Shown: in pieces, positions 36,554 through 44,802 of the stretch
How positions within the stretch are numbered: position 1 is the first letter of the stretch
Layout: the number at the start of each line of letters is the position of its first letter
DNA from: Albimonas pacifica
Lineage (GTDB): Bacteria > Pseudomonadota > Alphaproteobacteria > Rhodobacterales > Rhodobacteraceae
Direction of reading: 5' to 3'
Assembly (NCBI RefSeq): GCF_900113695.1
Contig: NZ_FOQH01000007.1
Location: forward strand, 338,140-402,139
Length of the DNA: 64,000 nucleotides
Program-made: the position numbers and the translations under genes
The notes under the pieces: model-generated
Databases searched by the model: none
Told to the model about the DNA's origin: nothing
What the model saw: only the letters and a program-made list of their open reading frames with translations

Positions 36554-37488
36554 TGGTTTCCTACGCCCTCTCCCGCATCGGCCGGGCGGCGATCACGCTG
36601 TTGCTGATCGTCACCGCCGCCTTCGTGATCCTGCGCCTGACCGGCGATCCCGCGATCATCATCCTGGGCCCCGACGCGCCCCCCGCCGCCTACGAGGCGT
36701 TCCGGCGCAACTGGGGCCTCGACGAGCCGATCCTCGTCCAATACCTCGCCTATTTCGGCGCGGTGGCCGAGGGGGACCTCGGCCGCTCGATGCGCGACGG
36801 GCGCGACGCCATCGAGGTGGTGGGCGAGCGCATTCCCCTGACCCTCGCCCTGACCCTGCCGGCGCTGGCCTTCAACCTGGCGCTGGGGCTCGGCGCGGGG
36901 GTGGCGGCGGCGCTGAACCGCAACTCCTGGATCGACCGGGCGATCATGGCGGTCTCGGTGATGGGCTTCACGGTGCCGAGCTTCGTGATGGGCCTGACCC
37001 TGTCGCTGATCTTCGCCGTCAAGCTGCGCTGGCTGCCCGCGGGCGGGGCCGAGAGCTGGGAACATGCGATCCTGCCCGTCGTGACCATGGGCCTGATCGG
37101 GGCGGCGATCATCGCCCGCTTCACCCGCTCCGCCATGCTCGAGGTGCTGGGCCAGCCCTATATCCGAACCGCCTCGGCCAAGGGCGTGCCCTGGCGGCGG
37201 GTGATCCTGGGCCACGCCCTGCCCAACGCCGCGATCCCGACGCTGACCATCATCGGCTTCATGGTCGGCTCGCTCGTCGCGGGCGCGGTGGTGGTCGAGA
37301 GCATCTTCTCCTGGCCCGGGGTCGGCCGGCTGCTGGTGTCGGCGGTGGCGAACCGGGACCTGGCGGTGGTGCAGACGATCCTGCTGCTGATCGGCTTCAC
37401 CATGGTTCTGGCCAACCTCGCCGTCGACCTCGCCTACGGCTGGATCGACCCCCGCCTGCGCGCCGGCCGCGCCGCCCCCGCCAAGTGA
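36553..37488 (+). CDS. second peptide/opine-type ABC importer, DppB-like permease
   Basis: 311-residue inner-membrane permease with six hydrophobic helices. The family N-terminus (YALSRIGRAAITLLLIVTAAF) and the EAA loop (PYIRTASAKGVPWRRVILGHALPN) are intact, and the end ESIFSWPGVGRLLVSAVANRD is the usual DppB signature. The start shares one base with the upstream ATPase stop. In this operon the ATPase genes precede the permease genes, the opposite of the first importer. Confidence 0.94.
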   Translation: MVSYALSRIGRAAITLLLIVTAAFVILRLTGDPAIIILGPDAPPAAYEAFRRNWGLDEPILVQYLAYFGAVAEGDLGRSMRDGRDAIEVVGERIPLTLALTLPALAFNLALGLGAGVAAALNRNSWIDRAIMAVSVMGFTVPSFVMGLTLSLIFAVKLRWLPAGGAESWEHAILPVVTMGLIGAAIIARFTRSAMLEVLGQPYIRTASAKGVPWRRVILGHALPNAAIPTLTIIGFMVGSLVAGAVVVESIFSWPGVGRLLVSAVANRDLAVVQTILLLIGFTMVLANLAVDLAYGWIDPRLRAGRAAPAK

Positions 37489-37496
37489 GGCCCCCT

Positions 37497-38402
37497 ATGA
37501 CCGAGACCTCCTCCGCTCCCGCGTCCGCCCCCGTCTCCGCTTCGGTCTTCACCCCGAAGTCCCGCGTCCGCGCCTTCTTCGAGGCCTGGCCGCCCCTGAT
37601 CCTGCTGGCGCTGGCCTGGATCGCCGCGATGCTGCTGCTGGCGGCGTTCGGCGACCTCGTGGCGCCCGCCGACTACATGGCCATGGACCTGCGCGCCCGC
37701 CTGGCGCCGCCCGTGGGCATGGGCGGGGACTGGGCGCATCCGCTGGGCACGGACGAGCTGGGGCGCGACGTGCTTTCTCGCCTGATCGCCTCGATCCGGA
37801 TCTCGCTGACCATCGCCTTCCTCGCGACCCTGGTCTCGGCGGTGCTGGGCGTGTCGCTGGGCTTTCTCGCGGCCTATTTCCGCGGCAAGGCCGAGCAGGC
37901 GATCCTGATGCTGGTCGACGCCCAGGCGGCGATGCCCTTCATGATCATCGCGCTGGCGGTGCTGGCCTTCCTGGGCAACTCGCTGACGCTGTTCACCCTG
38001 CTGATGGGCTTCTACGGGTGGGAGCGGATCGCCCGCATCGCCCGCGGCCTCGCCATCGCCGCGCAGGAGCAGGGCTACGCCTCGGCCGCAAGGGACCTGG
38101 GGGCCTCGCCCTGGCGGGTCTACGGGCGGCACATCCTGCCCAACATCGCCTCGACGCTGCTGGTCTCGATGACGCTGAACTTCCCGGAGGTGATCCTGCT
38201 GGAATCGGGCCTGTCGTTCCTGGGCCTGGGCGTGCAGCCGCCCGAGACCTCGCTGGGCGCGATGGTGGGCTACGGGCGCGACTACATCCAGTCGGCGCCC
38301 TGGATCATGCTGGCGCCCTCGGCCGCGATCGTGCTGACCACGCTGTGCATCTCGCTGATCGGCGACTGGCTGCGCGACATCCTCGACCCGACCCTGTCGT
38401 GA
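37497..38402 (+). CDS. second peptide/opine-type ABC importer, DppC-like permease
   Basis: 301-residue inner-membrane permease. After an Ala/Ser-rich cytoplasmic leader, the first helix (PPLILLALAWIAAMLLLAAF) is followed by the hallmark HPLGTDELGRDVLSRLI, the EAA loop QGYASAARDLGASPWRVYGR and SFLGLGVQPPETSLGAMV. I chose ATG 37497; an upstream GTG adds four residues. It ends the operon and a hairpin follows at 38413-38427. Confidence 0.93.
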   Translation: MTETSSAPASAPVSASVFTPKSRVRAFFEAWPPLILLALAWIAAMLLLAAFGDLVAPADYMAMDLRARLAPPVGMGGDWAHPLGTDELGRDVLSRLIASIRISLTIAFLATLVSAVLGVSLGFLAAYFRGKAEQAILMLVDAQAAMPFMIIALAVLAFLGNSLTLFTLLMGFYGWERIARIARGLAIAAQEQGYASAARDLGASPWRVYGRHILPNIASTLLVSMTLNFPEVILLESGLSFLGLGVQPPETSLGAMVGYGRDYIQSAPWIMLAPSAAIVLTTLCISLIGDWLRDILDPTLS

Positions 38403-38412
38403 GCGGAAGCGG

Positions 38413-38427
38413 GGGGCCGCCGGCCCC
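38413..38427 (+). terminator. short GC hairpin after the importer operon
   Basis: GGGGCC-GCC-GGCCCC, a 6-bp stem with a 3-base loop, 11 bp beyond the permease stop. No T-run is seen. It may mark the operon end, but this is weak evidence. The rest of the gap up to the tRNA shows nothing else. Confidence 0.4.
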
Positions 38428-38571
38428 TCGCGGTTCCGCCCGCCGGCAGGGCCTGCACGCCGCGCCCGGCGCCTGCGCGCCGGGCGCGGCGACGCGATTC
38501 CGCCGGGCGGACGCGTCCGCATCCCGGGGGGGAAGGCCGCGCCGGGCGGCCGATCTGCGTGCAGGGAGGAG

Positions 38572-38648
38572 TGGTACCGACGCCCCGGCTCGAACGGGGG
38601 ACCCCCAGATCCACAATCTGGTGCTCTAACCAACTGAGCTACGTCGGC
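38572..38648 (-). tRNA. tRNA-His(GTG), alphaproteobacterial type without G-1
   Basis: 77-nt tRNA including encoded CCA. Anticodon GTG at 38612-38614 within the loop TTGTGGA, flanked by the CCAGA/TCTGG stem. The T arm is CCCCG-TTCGAGC-CGGGG. Counting back from the T arm, the acceptor stem is GCCGACG with CGTCGGT, giving a G1-U72 wobble and discriminator A73. The base before G1 is not paired with position 73, so the otherwise universal G-1:C73 pair of tRNA-His is absent. This is the known alphaproteobacterial variant. Confidence 0.95.
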
Positions 38649-38781
38649 ACGCGGGGCGGTCGATAGCGCCGGATGAGCCGCATTGCAAGGGGTCCGCGCC
38701 TCGCCCGCGCATGCACGCGCCCTTGCGTCGCGCGTCCCACGGCAGTAGCAGCCGCTCGAGCAACCGACGAGGACCGGCCAC

Positions 38782-39096
38782 ATGGGCATCGATTCCGAAA
38801 GCGACGTCGCGGCGAGCCTGCAGATCGGCCCCACCAGCGAGGGCATGGTCCGCATCTATGTCGAGGGCGAGGGATTCTCGCTTCCCCTGGATTTCCATCC
38901 CGAGGAAGCCGAGGAGATCGCCGAGGAGCTGATGGGCGCCGCCGAGCGCGCCCGCGGCGCCTCGAAGCGCGGCGGGGCCGGGCGGCCCAAGGCCGGCGGC
39001 CAGCCCAAGGGCCCCGGCCGGGGCCCGGGCGCCAAGCCCGGCCGCGGCCCCGGGCGCGGCCCGGGCGGCGGCGGGCGCCCCGACCGCGGCCGCTGA
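38782..39096 (+). CDS. DUF6324-type small protein with Gly/Arg/Pro-rich tail
   Basis: 104-residue protein whose first 60 residues match what I know as the Rhodobacterales DUF6324 family: SESDVAASLQIGPTSEGMVRIYVEGEG, then an acidic DFHPEEAEEIAEELMGAAERA helix. Function unknown; small, soluble and acidic in that part. The last 40 residues are very basic and repetitive (GPGRGPGAKPGRGPGRGPGG), an extension rare in the family and likely disordered or nucleic-acid binding, which is my inference. It lies just downstream of the tRNA-His gene on the other strand. Confidence 0.75.
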   Translation: MGIDSESDVAASLQIGPTSEGMVRIYVEGEGFSLPLDFHPEEAEEIAEELMGAAERARGASKRGGAGRPKAGGQPKGPGRGPGAKPGRGPGRGPGGGGRPDRGR

Positions 39097-39192
39097 CCCG
39101 CGCCGCCTGATTCGGCGCGGGAGCGCCAGGGCCCCCGGCGTCTCGCGCCAGGGCGCGCCGGGCCGCGCCCCGGGGCTGCGTCCGCGCTCGGC

Positions 39193-39741
39193 TCAGATCT
39201 CCGACAGCGCCGGCAGGCCCGGGTCCAGCGCCATGCGCAGGCGCACCGAGGCCACCCGCGCCGCCTTCAGCGTCAGCGCCTTGCGCCGCGCGGGCGCGAG
39301 CGGGCTGGGCTCTGCCGGGTCGCGCAGGATCTCGGCCCCGAAGGCGTCGGCGCGGATCAGACCCTGCTCGGGCGGGAGCACGCCCTCCGGGAAGGCCTCG
39401 TCCACCGCGAAGAAGAAGCGGTCGCACCACGCGAGGTAGCCCGGCCATTTGCGGTCGGAGCGGAAGTCCGGCAGGCCCGACTTGCACTCCACGATCCAGA
39501 TCTCGCCCTTCGGCCCCACCGCGAAGACGTCGGCGCGCAGGCCGCGGGCGGGCACGAACTCCGCCACCGGCGCGAAGCCGAGGTCGATCAGCAGCCGGCA
39601 GACCCCGCGGGCGAGCAGCACGCCGGGCTGCGGCGCGGGCGCCTGCGGCCCGTCGGCCGCGGACCCGGAGGGGCCGGGCGCCGCATCCGGCGGCCCGAGG
39701 GTCCCGGGCGCGGACGGCTTGGGGGCGGGGGGCTGGGACAT
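39193..39741 (-). CDS. mmcB: MmcB-family DNA repair protein
   Basis: 182-residue protein of the MmcB family, required in Caulobacter for resistance to mitomycin C. After a 40-residue Pro/Ala-rich leader, the conserved domain shows RADVFAVGPKGEIWIVECKSGLPDF. This fits the D...ExK core of PD-(D/E)xK nuclease-fold proteins and ends with LAWCDRFFFAVDEAFPEGVLP. In Caulobacter mmcB is part of the SOS regulon. A near-consensus SOS box lies 14-28 bp upstream of this start, which agrees. It is divergent from the VPLPA-CTERM gene. Confidence 0.88.
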   Translation of the reverse strand: MSQPPAPKPSAPGTLGPPDAAPGPSGSAADGPQAPAPQPGVLLARGVCRLLIDLGFAPVAEFVPARGLRADVFAVGPKGEIWIVECKSGLPDFRSDRKWPGYLAWCDRFFFAVDEAFPEGVLPPEQGLIRADAFGAEILRDPAEPSPLAPARRKALTLKAARVASVRLRMALDPGLPALSEI

Positions 39742-39754
39742 CGGACGCTCCTCT

Positions 39755-39769
39755 GTTCGCCCTATGCTC
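39755..39769 (-). promoter_or_regulatory. near-consensus alphaproteobacterial SOS (LexA) box before mmcB
   Basis: GTTC-GCCCTAT-GCTC on the plus strand fits the alphaproteobacterial LexA target GTTC-N7-GTTC with one mismatch in the second half site. Its position 14-28 bp before the mmcB start codon is right for repression. It is identified by eye only; a one-mismatch site of this length can occur by chance in a whole genome, but the association with a known SOS gene adds weight. Confidence 0.55.
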
Positions 39770-39909
39770 CCGAGTCGCCCGCGCAGGTCAACCGGCCCGG
39801 CAGGAAGATAAACCGATGAATATGTTGTTCCGGCCGTGTTAATGTCCGGCGATTCGGCCGCGCCCCCGCGGCCGCGGTCCCATGCGCGTAACCTGAGGAG
39901 CCGCCCCTC

Positions 39910-40494
39910 ATGAAGCCCAGCGTTCTCGCCCCGCTCGCCCTTGCGGCCGGGCTGGCCCTGTCCCCGGTCGCCGCCCAGGCGACCATCGTGTTCAACTTCG
40001 AATGGTCCGGCGCGGCCGACGCCCTCGGCGTGGTCAGCACCCAGGACCCGACGCTGACCGGCTCCGGCTGGATCGAGCTCGACGTCGCCGCGGGAGAGAC
40101 CTTCAACCAGTCCGACGTGGTCGACATGCTGCTGTCGTTCAGCGGCGTCGAGATCACCCCGTTCATCATCGACGCCGGCGACAGCCTGACCTTCGGCGGG
40201 CAGGTGGCCGCCTCGGGCGCCACGGCGACGCTGTTCGACTTCCCCGCGCCGGCGATGATCTCGGGGAGCAACTTCTTCGGCTGCGCCGAGTCGGGCTGCG
40301 GCTCGACCCTGTTCAACATCCTGGTCTCGGACGGGGTGAACGACCTGCTGGTGGGCTACGGCTCCTCCGTCGCGGCCGCGGGCTCGATCCAGCTCACCGC
40401 CGTCGGCGCCGCCGTGCCCCTGCCCGCCACGCTGCCGCTGGCCGTGGCGGGGCTGGGCGCGCTGGCCTGGGCCTCGCGCCGCCGCGCCGGCTGA
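39910..40494 (+). CDS. exported VPLPA-CTERM sorting-domain protein
   Basis: 194-residue secreted protein. A signal peptide (1-25, ending VAAQA) is followed by a beta-rich body of about 140 residues (for example GSGWIELDVAAGETFNQSDV). The C-terminus has the VPLPATLPLAVAGLGALAWASRRRAG tripartite signal (motif VPLPA, helix, basic end; given in part). VPLPA-CTERM proteins are processed by an exosortase-type enzyme in Rhodobacterales and tied to extracellular polysaccharide. The only two Cys (FFGCAESGCGS) may form a disulfide. No exosortase gene is in the window. The function of the body is unknown. Confidence 0.92.
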   Translation: MKPSVLAPLALAAGLALSPVAAQATIVFNFEWSGAADALGVVSTQDPTLTGSGWIELDVAAGETFNQSDVVDMLLSFSGVEITPFIIDAGDSLTFGGQVAASGATATLFDFPAPAMISGSNFFGCAESGCGSTLFNILVSDGVNDLLVGYGSSVAAAGSIQLTAVGAAVPLPATLPLAVAGLGALAWASRRRAG

Positions 40495-40520
40495 TCCGCC
40501 GCCCCCGCCGCGAAGACCGC

Positions 40521-40546
40521 GCCCGGCCGCCGAAAGGCGGCCGGGC
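40521..40546 (+). terminator. intrinsic-terminator-like hairpin with GAAA tetraloop
   Basis: Perfect 11-bp stem GCCCGGCCGCC-GAAA-GGCGGCCGGGC, 26 bp after the VPLPA-CTERM stop, followed by GTCGTCGTTTCC. The GNRA loop makes it very stable. It ends the VPLPA-CTERM transcript before the preT promoter. Confidence 0.75.
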
Positions 40547-40602
40547 GTCGTCGTTTCCGGCCGCCGCGCCGCGGTTTCCGCACGCGGAATGACGCCACGT
40601 TC

Positions 40603-40622
40603 AATTTACCAGTTGATAAATT
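40603..40622. promoter_or_regulatory. RutR-like operator palindrome upstream of preT-preA
   Basis: AATTTACCAGTTGATAAATT is an imperfect 20-bp palindrome (8 of 10 pairs) in otherwise G+C-rich DNA. Its core TTTACCAGTTGATAAA resembles the RutR box TTGACCA-NN-TGGTCAA known from E. coli. RutR (TetR family) responds to uracil/thymine and controls pyrimidine catabolism, and this site lies 77 bp before a pyrimidine catabolic operon. No rutR-like gene is in the window. Confidence 0.6.
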
Positions 40623-40698
40623 TTCCAACCGACCGCAGGCTGGTTCCCGACCGGCCAGCCCACGACCCCCAGCCCATGCCTTCGGGAGATCGCCAGCC

Positions 40699-42027
40699 AT
40701 GACGTCCGCGCGCCGCGCCCCTGGAATCGCCCCCGCCCGCCTTCCGGGCGACGCGCTGGCGGCGAACTTCGCCGACCTCCACCCCCGCCTGGGCGACCAC
40801 GAGGCGCTGGTCGCCGCCGATCGCTGCTATTTCTGCCACGACGCGCCCTGCACGATCGCCTGCCCCACCGAGATCGACATCCCGATGTTCATCCGCCAGA
40901 TCCAGGGCGGGGATCCCAAGTCGGCGGCGAAGACCATCTTCGAGCAGAACATCCTGGGCGGCATGTGCGCCCGCGTCTGCCCGACCGAGACGCTGTGCGA
41001 GGAAGCCTGCGTGCGGATGACCGCCGAGGGCGACCCGGTCGAGATCGGCCGCCTGCAGCGCTACGCCACCGACGCGCTGATGGCCGAGAACGGCCACCCG
41101 TTCTCCCGCGCGCCGGAGACCGGCAAGCGGGTGGCGGTCGTCGGCGCCGGCCCCGCCGGCCTCGCCTGCGCGCACCGTCTGGCCCTGCACGGCCACGCCG
41201 TGACGATCCACGAGGCCCGCCCCCGGCCAGGCGGCCTGAACGAATACGGCATCGCCGCCTACAAGGCCGCAGGCGGCTTCGCCCAGGCCGAGGTGGACTG
41301 GCTGCTCCGCATCGGCGGCATCGAGATCGTCGAGGGGCGGCTGGGCGAGGACCTGACGCTCGACGCGCTGGCCGCCGACTACGACGCGGTGTTCCTGGGC
41401 ATCGGCCTCGCCGCCGTGAACGCCCTGCGCGCCGAGGGCGAGGACCTCTCCGGCGTGCAGAACGCCGTCGACTGGATCGCCGGCCTCCGCCAGGCCTCCG
41501 ACTGGGCCGAGGTTCCCGTGGGCCGCAACGTGGTCGTCATCGGCGGCGGCATGACCGCCACCGACGCCGCCATCCAGTCCGCGAAGCTGGGCGCCGAGCA
41601 GGTGACCCTCGTCTACCGCCGCGACCGCGCCGCCATGGCCGCCTCCGACTTCGAGGTCGACCTCGCCGCCGCCTCCGGCGCCCGGGTGCTCTGCAACGCC
41701 CGGCCCGTGCGCGTCCTGGGCGAGGGCCGCGCGCAATCCATCGAGTTCGAATACACCGAGACCGGCCCCGACGGCCTGACCGGCACGGGCGAGACCTTCG
41801 CCCTCCCCGCCGACCAGGTGATGAAGGCCATCGGCCAGACCCTCGTCGCGCCCGCGGGCCTCGAGATCGAGGGCGGCAAGATCCGCACCGACGCCGAGGG
41901 CCGCACCTCCCGCCCCGGCGTCTGGGCGGGGGGCGACTGCGCCTCGGGCGGCGAGGACCTGACGGTCACCGCCGTCGCCCAGGGCCGCGACGCCGCCGAA
42001 AGCATCCACCGCGCGCTCGGCGCCTGA
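40699..42027 (+). CDS. preT: NAD-dependent dihydropyrimidine dehydrogenase subunit PreT
   Basis: 442-residue flavin/iron-sulfur subunit that transfers electrons from NAD(P)H to PreA for reduction of uracil and thymine. The N-terminal glutamate-synthase-like domain has cysteines in DRCYFCHDAPCTIACPTEID and GMCARVCPTETLCEEAC. The FAD fold is VAVVGAGPAGLACAHRLA (near residue 145) and the NAD(P) fold VVVIGGGMTATDAAIQ near 277. GGGAG precedes the ATG. It lies 24 bp before preA and behind a RutR-like palindrome. The cytosolic PreTA heterocomplex starts reductive pyrimidine breakdown, but the hydantoinase and amidase genes are not in the window. Confidence 0.95.
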   Translation: MTSARRAPGIAPARLPGDALAANFADLHPRLGDHEALVAADRCYFCHDAPCTIACPTEIDIPMFIRQIQGGDPKSAAKTIFEQNILGGMCARVCPTETLCEEACVRMTAEGDPVEIGRLQRYATDALMAENGHPFSRAPETGKRVAVVGAGPAGLACAHRLALHGHAVTIHEARPRPGGLNEYGIAAYKAAGGFAQAEVDWLLRIGGIEIVEGRLGEDLTLDALAADYDAVFLGIGLAAVNALRAEGEDLSGVQNAVDWIAGLRQASDWAEVPVGRNVVVIGGGMTATDAAIQSAKLGAEQVTLVYRRDRAAMAASDFEVDLAAASGARVLCNARPVRVLGEGRAQSIEFEYTETGPDGLTGTGETFALPADQVMKAIGQTLVAPAGLEIEGGKIRTDAEGRTSRPGVWAGGDCASGGEDLTVTAVAQGRDAAESIHRALGA

Positions 42028-42051
42028 TCCCCCCGAACACGGAGACAGACC

Positions 42052-43353
42052 ATGGCCGACCTCTCCAACACCTTCGTGGGCATCAGGTCGCCCAACCCGT
42101 TCTGGCTCGCCTCCGCGCCGCCGACGGACAAGGAATACAACGTTCGCCGCGCCTTCGAGGCCGGCTGGGGCGGCGTGGTCTGGAAGACGCTGGGCCTCGA
42201 CCCCCACGTGGTGAACGTCAACGGGCCGCGGTACGGCGTCCTGCACGGCCCCGACCGCCGCGTCCTGGGCCTCAACAACATCGAGCTGATCACCGACCGC
42301 CCCCTGCAGGTGAACCTCGACGAGATCACGGCGGTCAAACGCGACTACCCCGACCGCGCCGTCGTCGTCTCCCTGATGGTCCCCTGCGAGGAAGCCGCCT
42401 GGAAGGAGATCCTGCCGCTCGTCGAGGCCACCGGCGCCGACGGCATCGAGCTCAACTGCGGCTGCCCCCACGGCATGTCCGAGCGGGGCATGGGCTCCGC
42501 CGTCGGCCAGGCCCCCGACCTGATCGAACAGATCACCCGCTGGTGCAAGCAGACCACCCGCATGCCGGTGATCGTGAAGCTGACCCCCAACATCACCGAC
42601 ATCCGCGGCCCCGCCCGCGCCGCGGTGAAGGGGGGGGCCGACGCGGTCTCGCTGATCAACACGGTCAGCTCGATCACGTCCGTGAACCTCGACACCTTCT
42701 CGCCCGAGCCCTCGATCGACGGCAAGGGCTCCCACGGCGGCTACTGCGGCCCGGCGGTGAAGCCCATCGCGCTGAACATGGTGGCCGAGATCGCCCGCGA
42801 CCCCGAGTGCCGCGGCATCCCGATCTCCGGCATCGGGGGCGTGACCACCTGGCGCGACGCGGCCGAGTTCATCGCGCTGGGCTGCGGCAACGTGCAGGTC
42901 TGCACCGCCGCGATGACCTACGGGTTCCGGGTGGTGGGGGAGATGGCCACCGGCCTCGAGCGCTGGATGTCCGAGGCCGGCCACCCCTCGACCTCGGCCT
43001 TCCAGGGCCGCGCGGTTCCCAACGTGACCGACTGGCAGCACCTGAACCTGAACTACGTGACCAAGGCGCGCATCGACCAGGAGGCCTGCATCAAGTGCGG
43101 CCGCTGCTACGCGGCCTGCGAGGACACCTCCCACCAGGCGATCGCGATGAAGCCGGGCCGGGTCTTCGAGGTGAAGGACGACGAGTGCGTCGCCTGCAAC
43201 CTCTGCGTCGACGTCTGCCCGGTCGAGAACTGCATCACCATGGAGCGTCTGGCCCCGGGCACGGTGGACCCGCGCACGGGCAAGGTGGTCGAGGACGGGT
43301 ATGCCAACTGGACGACCCACCCGAACAATCCGGCGCGGGTGGCGGCGGAGTGA
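42052..43353 (+). CDS. preA: NAD-dependent dihydropyrimidine dehydrogenase subunit PreA
   Basis: 433-residue catalytic subunit: an FMN TIM-barrel domain followed by two 4Fe-4S ferredoxin motifs. The active-site Cys is in LNCGCPHGMSERGMGSAVGQ. The C-terminal clusters are CIKCGRCYAACEDTSHQ and CVACNLCVDVCPVENC. It reduces uracil/thymine to the 5,6-dihydro compounds with electrons from PreT. It follows preT with a 24-bp spacer. The stop lies only 7 bp from the stop of a convergent, A+T-richer ApeA-like gene, so an insertion boundary falls directly here. Confidence 0.96.
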   Translation: MADLSNTFVGIRSPNPFWLASAPPTDKEYNVRRAFEAGWGGVVWKTLGLDPHVVNVNGPRYGVLHGPDRRVLGLNNIELITDRPLQVNLDEITAVKRDYPDRAVVVSLMVPCEEAAWKEILPLVEATGADGIELNCGCPHGMSERGMGSAVGQAPDLIEQITRWCKQTTRMPVIVKLTPNITDIRGPARAAVKGGADAVSLINTVSSITSVNLDTFSPEPSIDGKGSHGGYCGPAVKPIALNMVAEIARDPECRGIPISGIGGVTTWRDAAEFIALGCGNVQVCTAAMTYGFRVVGEMATGLERWMSEAGHPSTSAFQGRAVPNVTDWQHLNLNYVTKARIDQEACIKCGRCYAACEDTSHQAIAMKPGRVFEVKDDECVACNLCVDVCPVENCITMERLAPGTVDPRTGKVVEDGYANWTTHPNNPARVAAE

Positions 43354-43360
43354 GGGGGTT

Positions 43361-44791
43361 TCAACGGTCTATCGCGAACTTGGCGAACCGCTCCGTGGCC
43401 ATCCTTTGGCCTAAACCCGTTGTATCGACGCCAATCGCATCTAGCAGCGCCAGCTGAACGATTGCCTTGGTCAGCTCGACATTGTTCCAGAGCCTCGCGC
43501 CGCCTGGGCGTCCAATTCGGGGAGAGCGATGCGCAAAGTAATTGCGAGCATCTACAATTTCATTTATCGTCGACTTTTTTCTTATGTCCGGCCAGACAAT
43601 TCGAATCTCATGCTCAAATTTAGCAAAGTAGTATTTCAAGCGCTGACGCAAATTTGGCTCGTGCGCATGACGGGCTTGATTAACTAACTTTTCCCTCAGT
43701 TCGCCGCCATACCCATGTGAAGCAAGAATTCCGTCGAGAGTCGCAAGATCCAGTGGCGCGGAAGATGTTGGAACCAAATTTCGATGGATAGACTCAAGCG
43801 CCTGACACAGCATTTGCAGCCTTGTTGAAGGGTCAAAGCCCAATTCCTGGGATACAAGAAAATGAATACTGATAGCCTCTGAAATTTGCTCGTAAATACT
43901 AAAAAAATTCTCAAAATACTTTGGAATAATTTCCCGCTGCGCAGCACCAATCAATGGACGGGCCGGCAACCCTGCCTCTGAAATTTGCTTGATGCCAAAG
44001 ACCTGGTGCTGCGTGCGATACTCGCCATCTTCCTTCGCCTCAACGGCGAAAAACTCAAGATTCAACGCTTTGCCAAACAACAATGAGCCAAATAGACGAA
44101 TCTTATGAACCTCCTTGATGGCCTCACGAAACCCGACAAGATCTGAAAAATGTACACGAATACTATCGACGATATCCAACGTAAGGCTATTAGCGTGAAT
44201 CCCCCCTTCAACGATGTTGCTTATTGTTGTGGCAGATAGTCTCCCATCTGATGTCCGCACGGCCCAATCCAGGGGCTGAGCGAAACGCCAAATCCCCACA
44301 CGCCGGTTATTGGCGTCCCTTTCGAAAGCTCGCTCGATGCCGCTGGATCGTGAGATCATATGCCAACTTGAAATCCTGACAATCCACGATTCACTAACTG
44401 CGATATCTGCTCCATCAGGGCTATAATCTTCAACAGCGATCGTCGATACATAGATGGAAGCGGCCCCAAGTCCAGGCCGACCAGAAGTTGTGCGGTGAAT
44501 GAGATCCGAAAGGGCAAATAGCTTGTGCGAGCCCTTAAAAATTGCCACATCAATTCGACGCAATGGGTTAATCAGCTGCTCAACATCTTCAAAAATGCAC
44601 TCAAGTTCGATGATTGAGCCATCAATTCTTAGTCGAGACGATAGGCGTCTCCCCTCAAATTCAACGAAACCCATGAGGTCAATCAAGTAAGCACCACATT
44701 CGCAAAGATGAACTTCGGCAATGCAAGCTAGCAAGCCAGCCGAAGGCTTGCCAAGTTTCTTTCTCCGTGCTCCACCCCTCCGGCCCACCAC
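43361..44791 (-). CDS. ApeA-like HEPN-domain protein, predicted anti-phage effector
   Basis: Predicted single-gene defence protein of up to 476 residues. The C-terminal 180 residues match the ApeA-type HEPN domain: SEAISIHFLVSQEL, LQMLCQALESIHRNL, LRQRLKYYFAKFEHE, then the ribonuclease motif Rx4H as DARNYFAHRS (Arg416, His421). The N-terminal 280 residues are beta-rich and resemble the ApeA N-terminal domain (GRRLSSRLRIDGSIIELECIFED). ApeA acts by abortive infection through HEPN RNase activity. Base composition and codon use are clearly less G+C-rich than all neighbours, a sign of transfer. The start is uncertain: the frame opens with GTG at 44791, but the G+C-rich first 13 codons may be non-coding; ATG 44674 is another option. 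Confidence 0.78.
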   Translation of the reverse strand: MVGRRGGARRKKLGKPSAGLLACIAEVHLCECGAYLIDLMGFVEFEGRRLSSRLRIDGSIIELECIFEDVEQLINPLRRIDVAIFKGSHKLFALSDLIHRTTSGRPGLGAASIYVSTIAVEDYSPDGADIAVSESWIVRISSWHMISRSSGIERAFERDANNRRVGIWRFAQPLDWAVRTSDGRLSATTISNIVEGGIHANSLTLDIVDSIRVHFSDLVGFREAIKEVHKIRLFGSLLFGKALNLEFFAVEAKEDGEYRTQHQVFGIKQISEAGLPARPLIGAAQREIIPKYFENFFSIYEQISEAISIHFLVSQELGFDPSTRLQMLCQALESIHRNLVPTSSAPLDLATLDGILASHGYGGELREKLVNQARHAHEPNLRQRLKYYFAKFEHEIRIVWPDIRKKSTINEIVDARNYFAHRSPRIGRPGGARLWNNVELTKAIVQLALLDAIGVDTTGLGQRMATERFAKFAIDR

Positions 44792-44802
44792 CCGGAGCCC
44801 CC

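Noticed and set aside
38570..38650. tRNA-His with canonical G-1 paired to C73
   Set aside because: Counting from the T arm and the encoded CCA gives discriminator A73, so the extra 5' bases cannot pair as G-1:C73.
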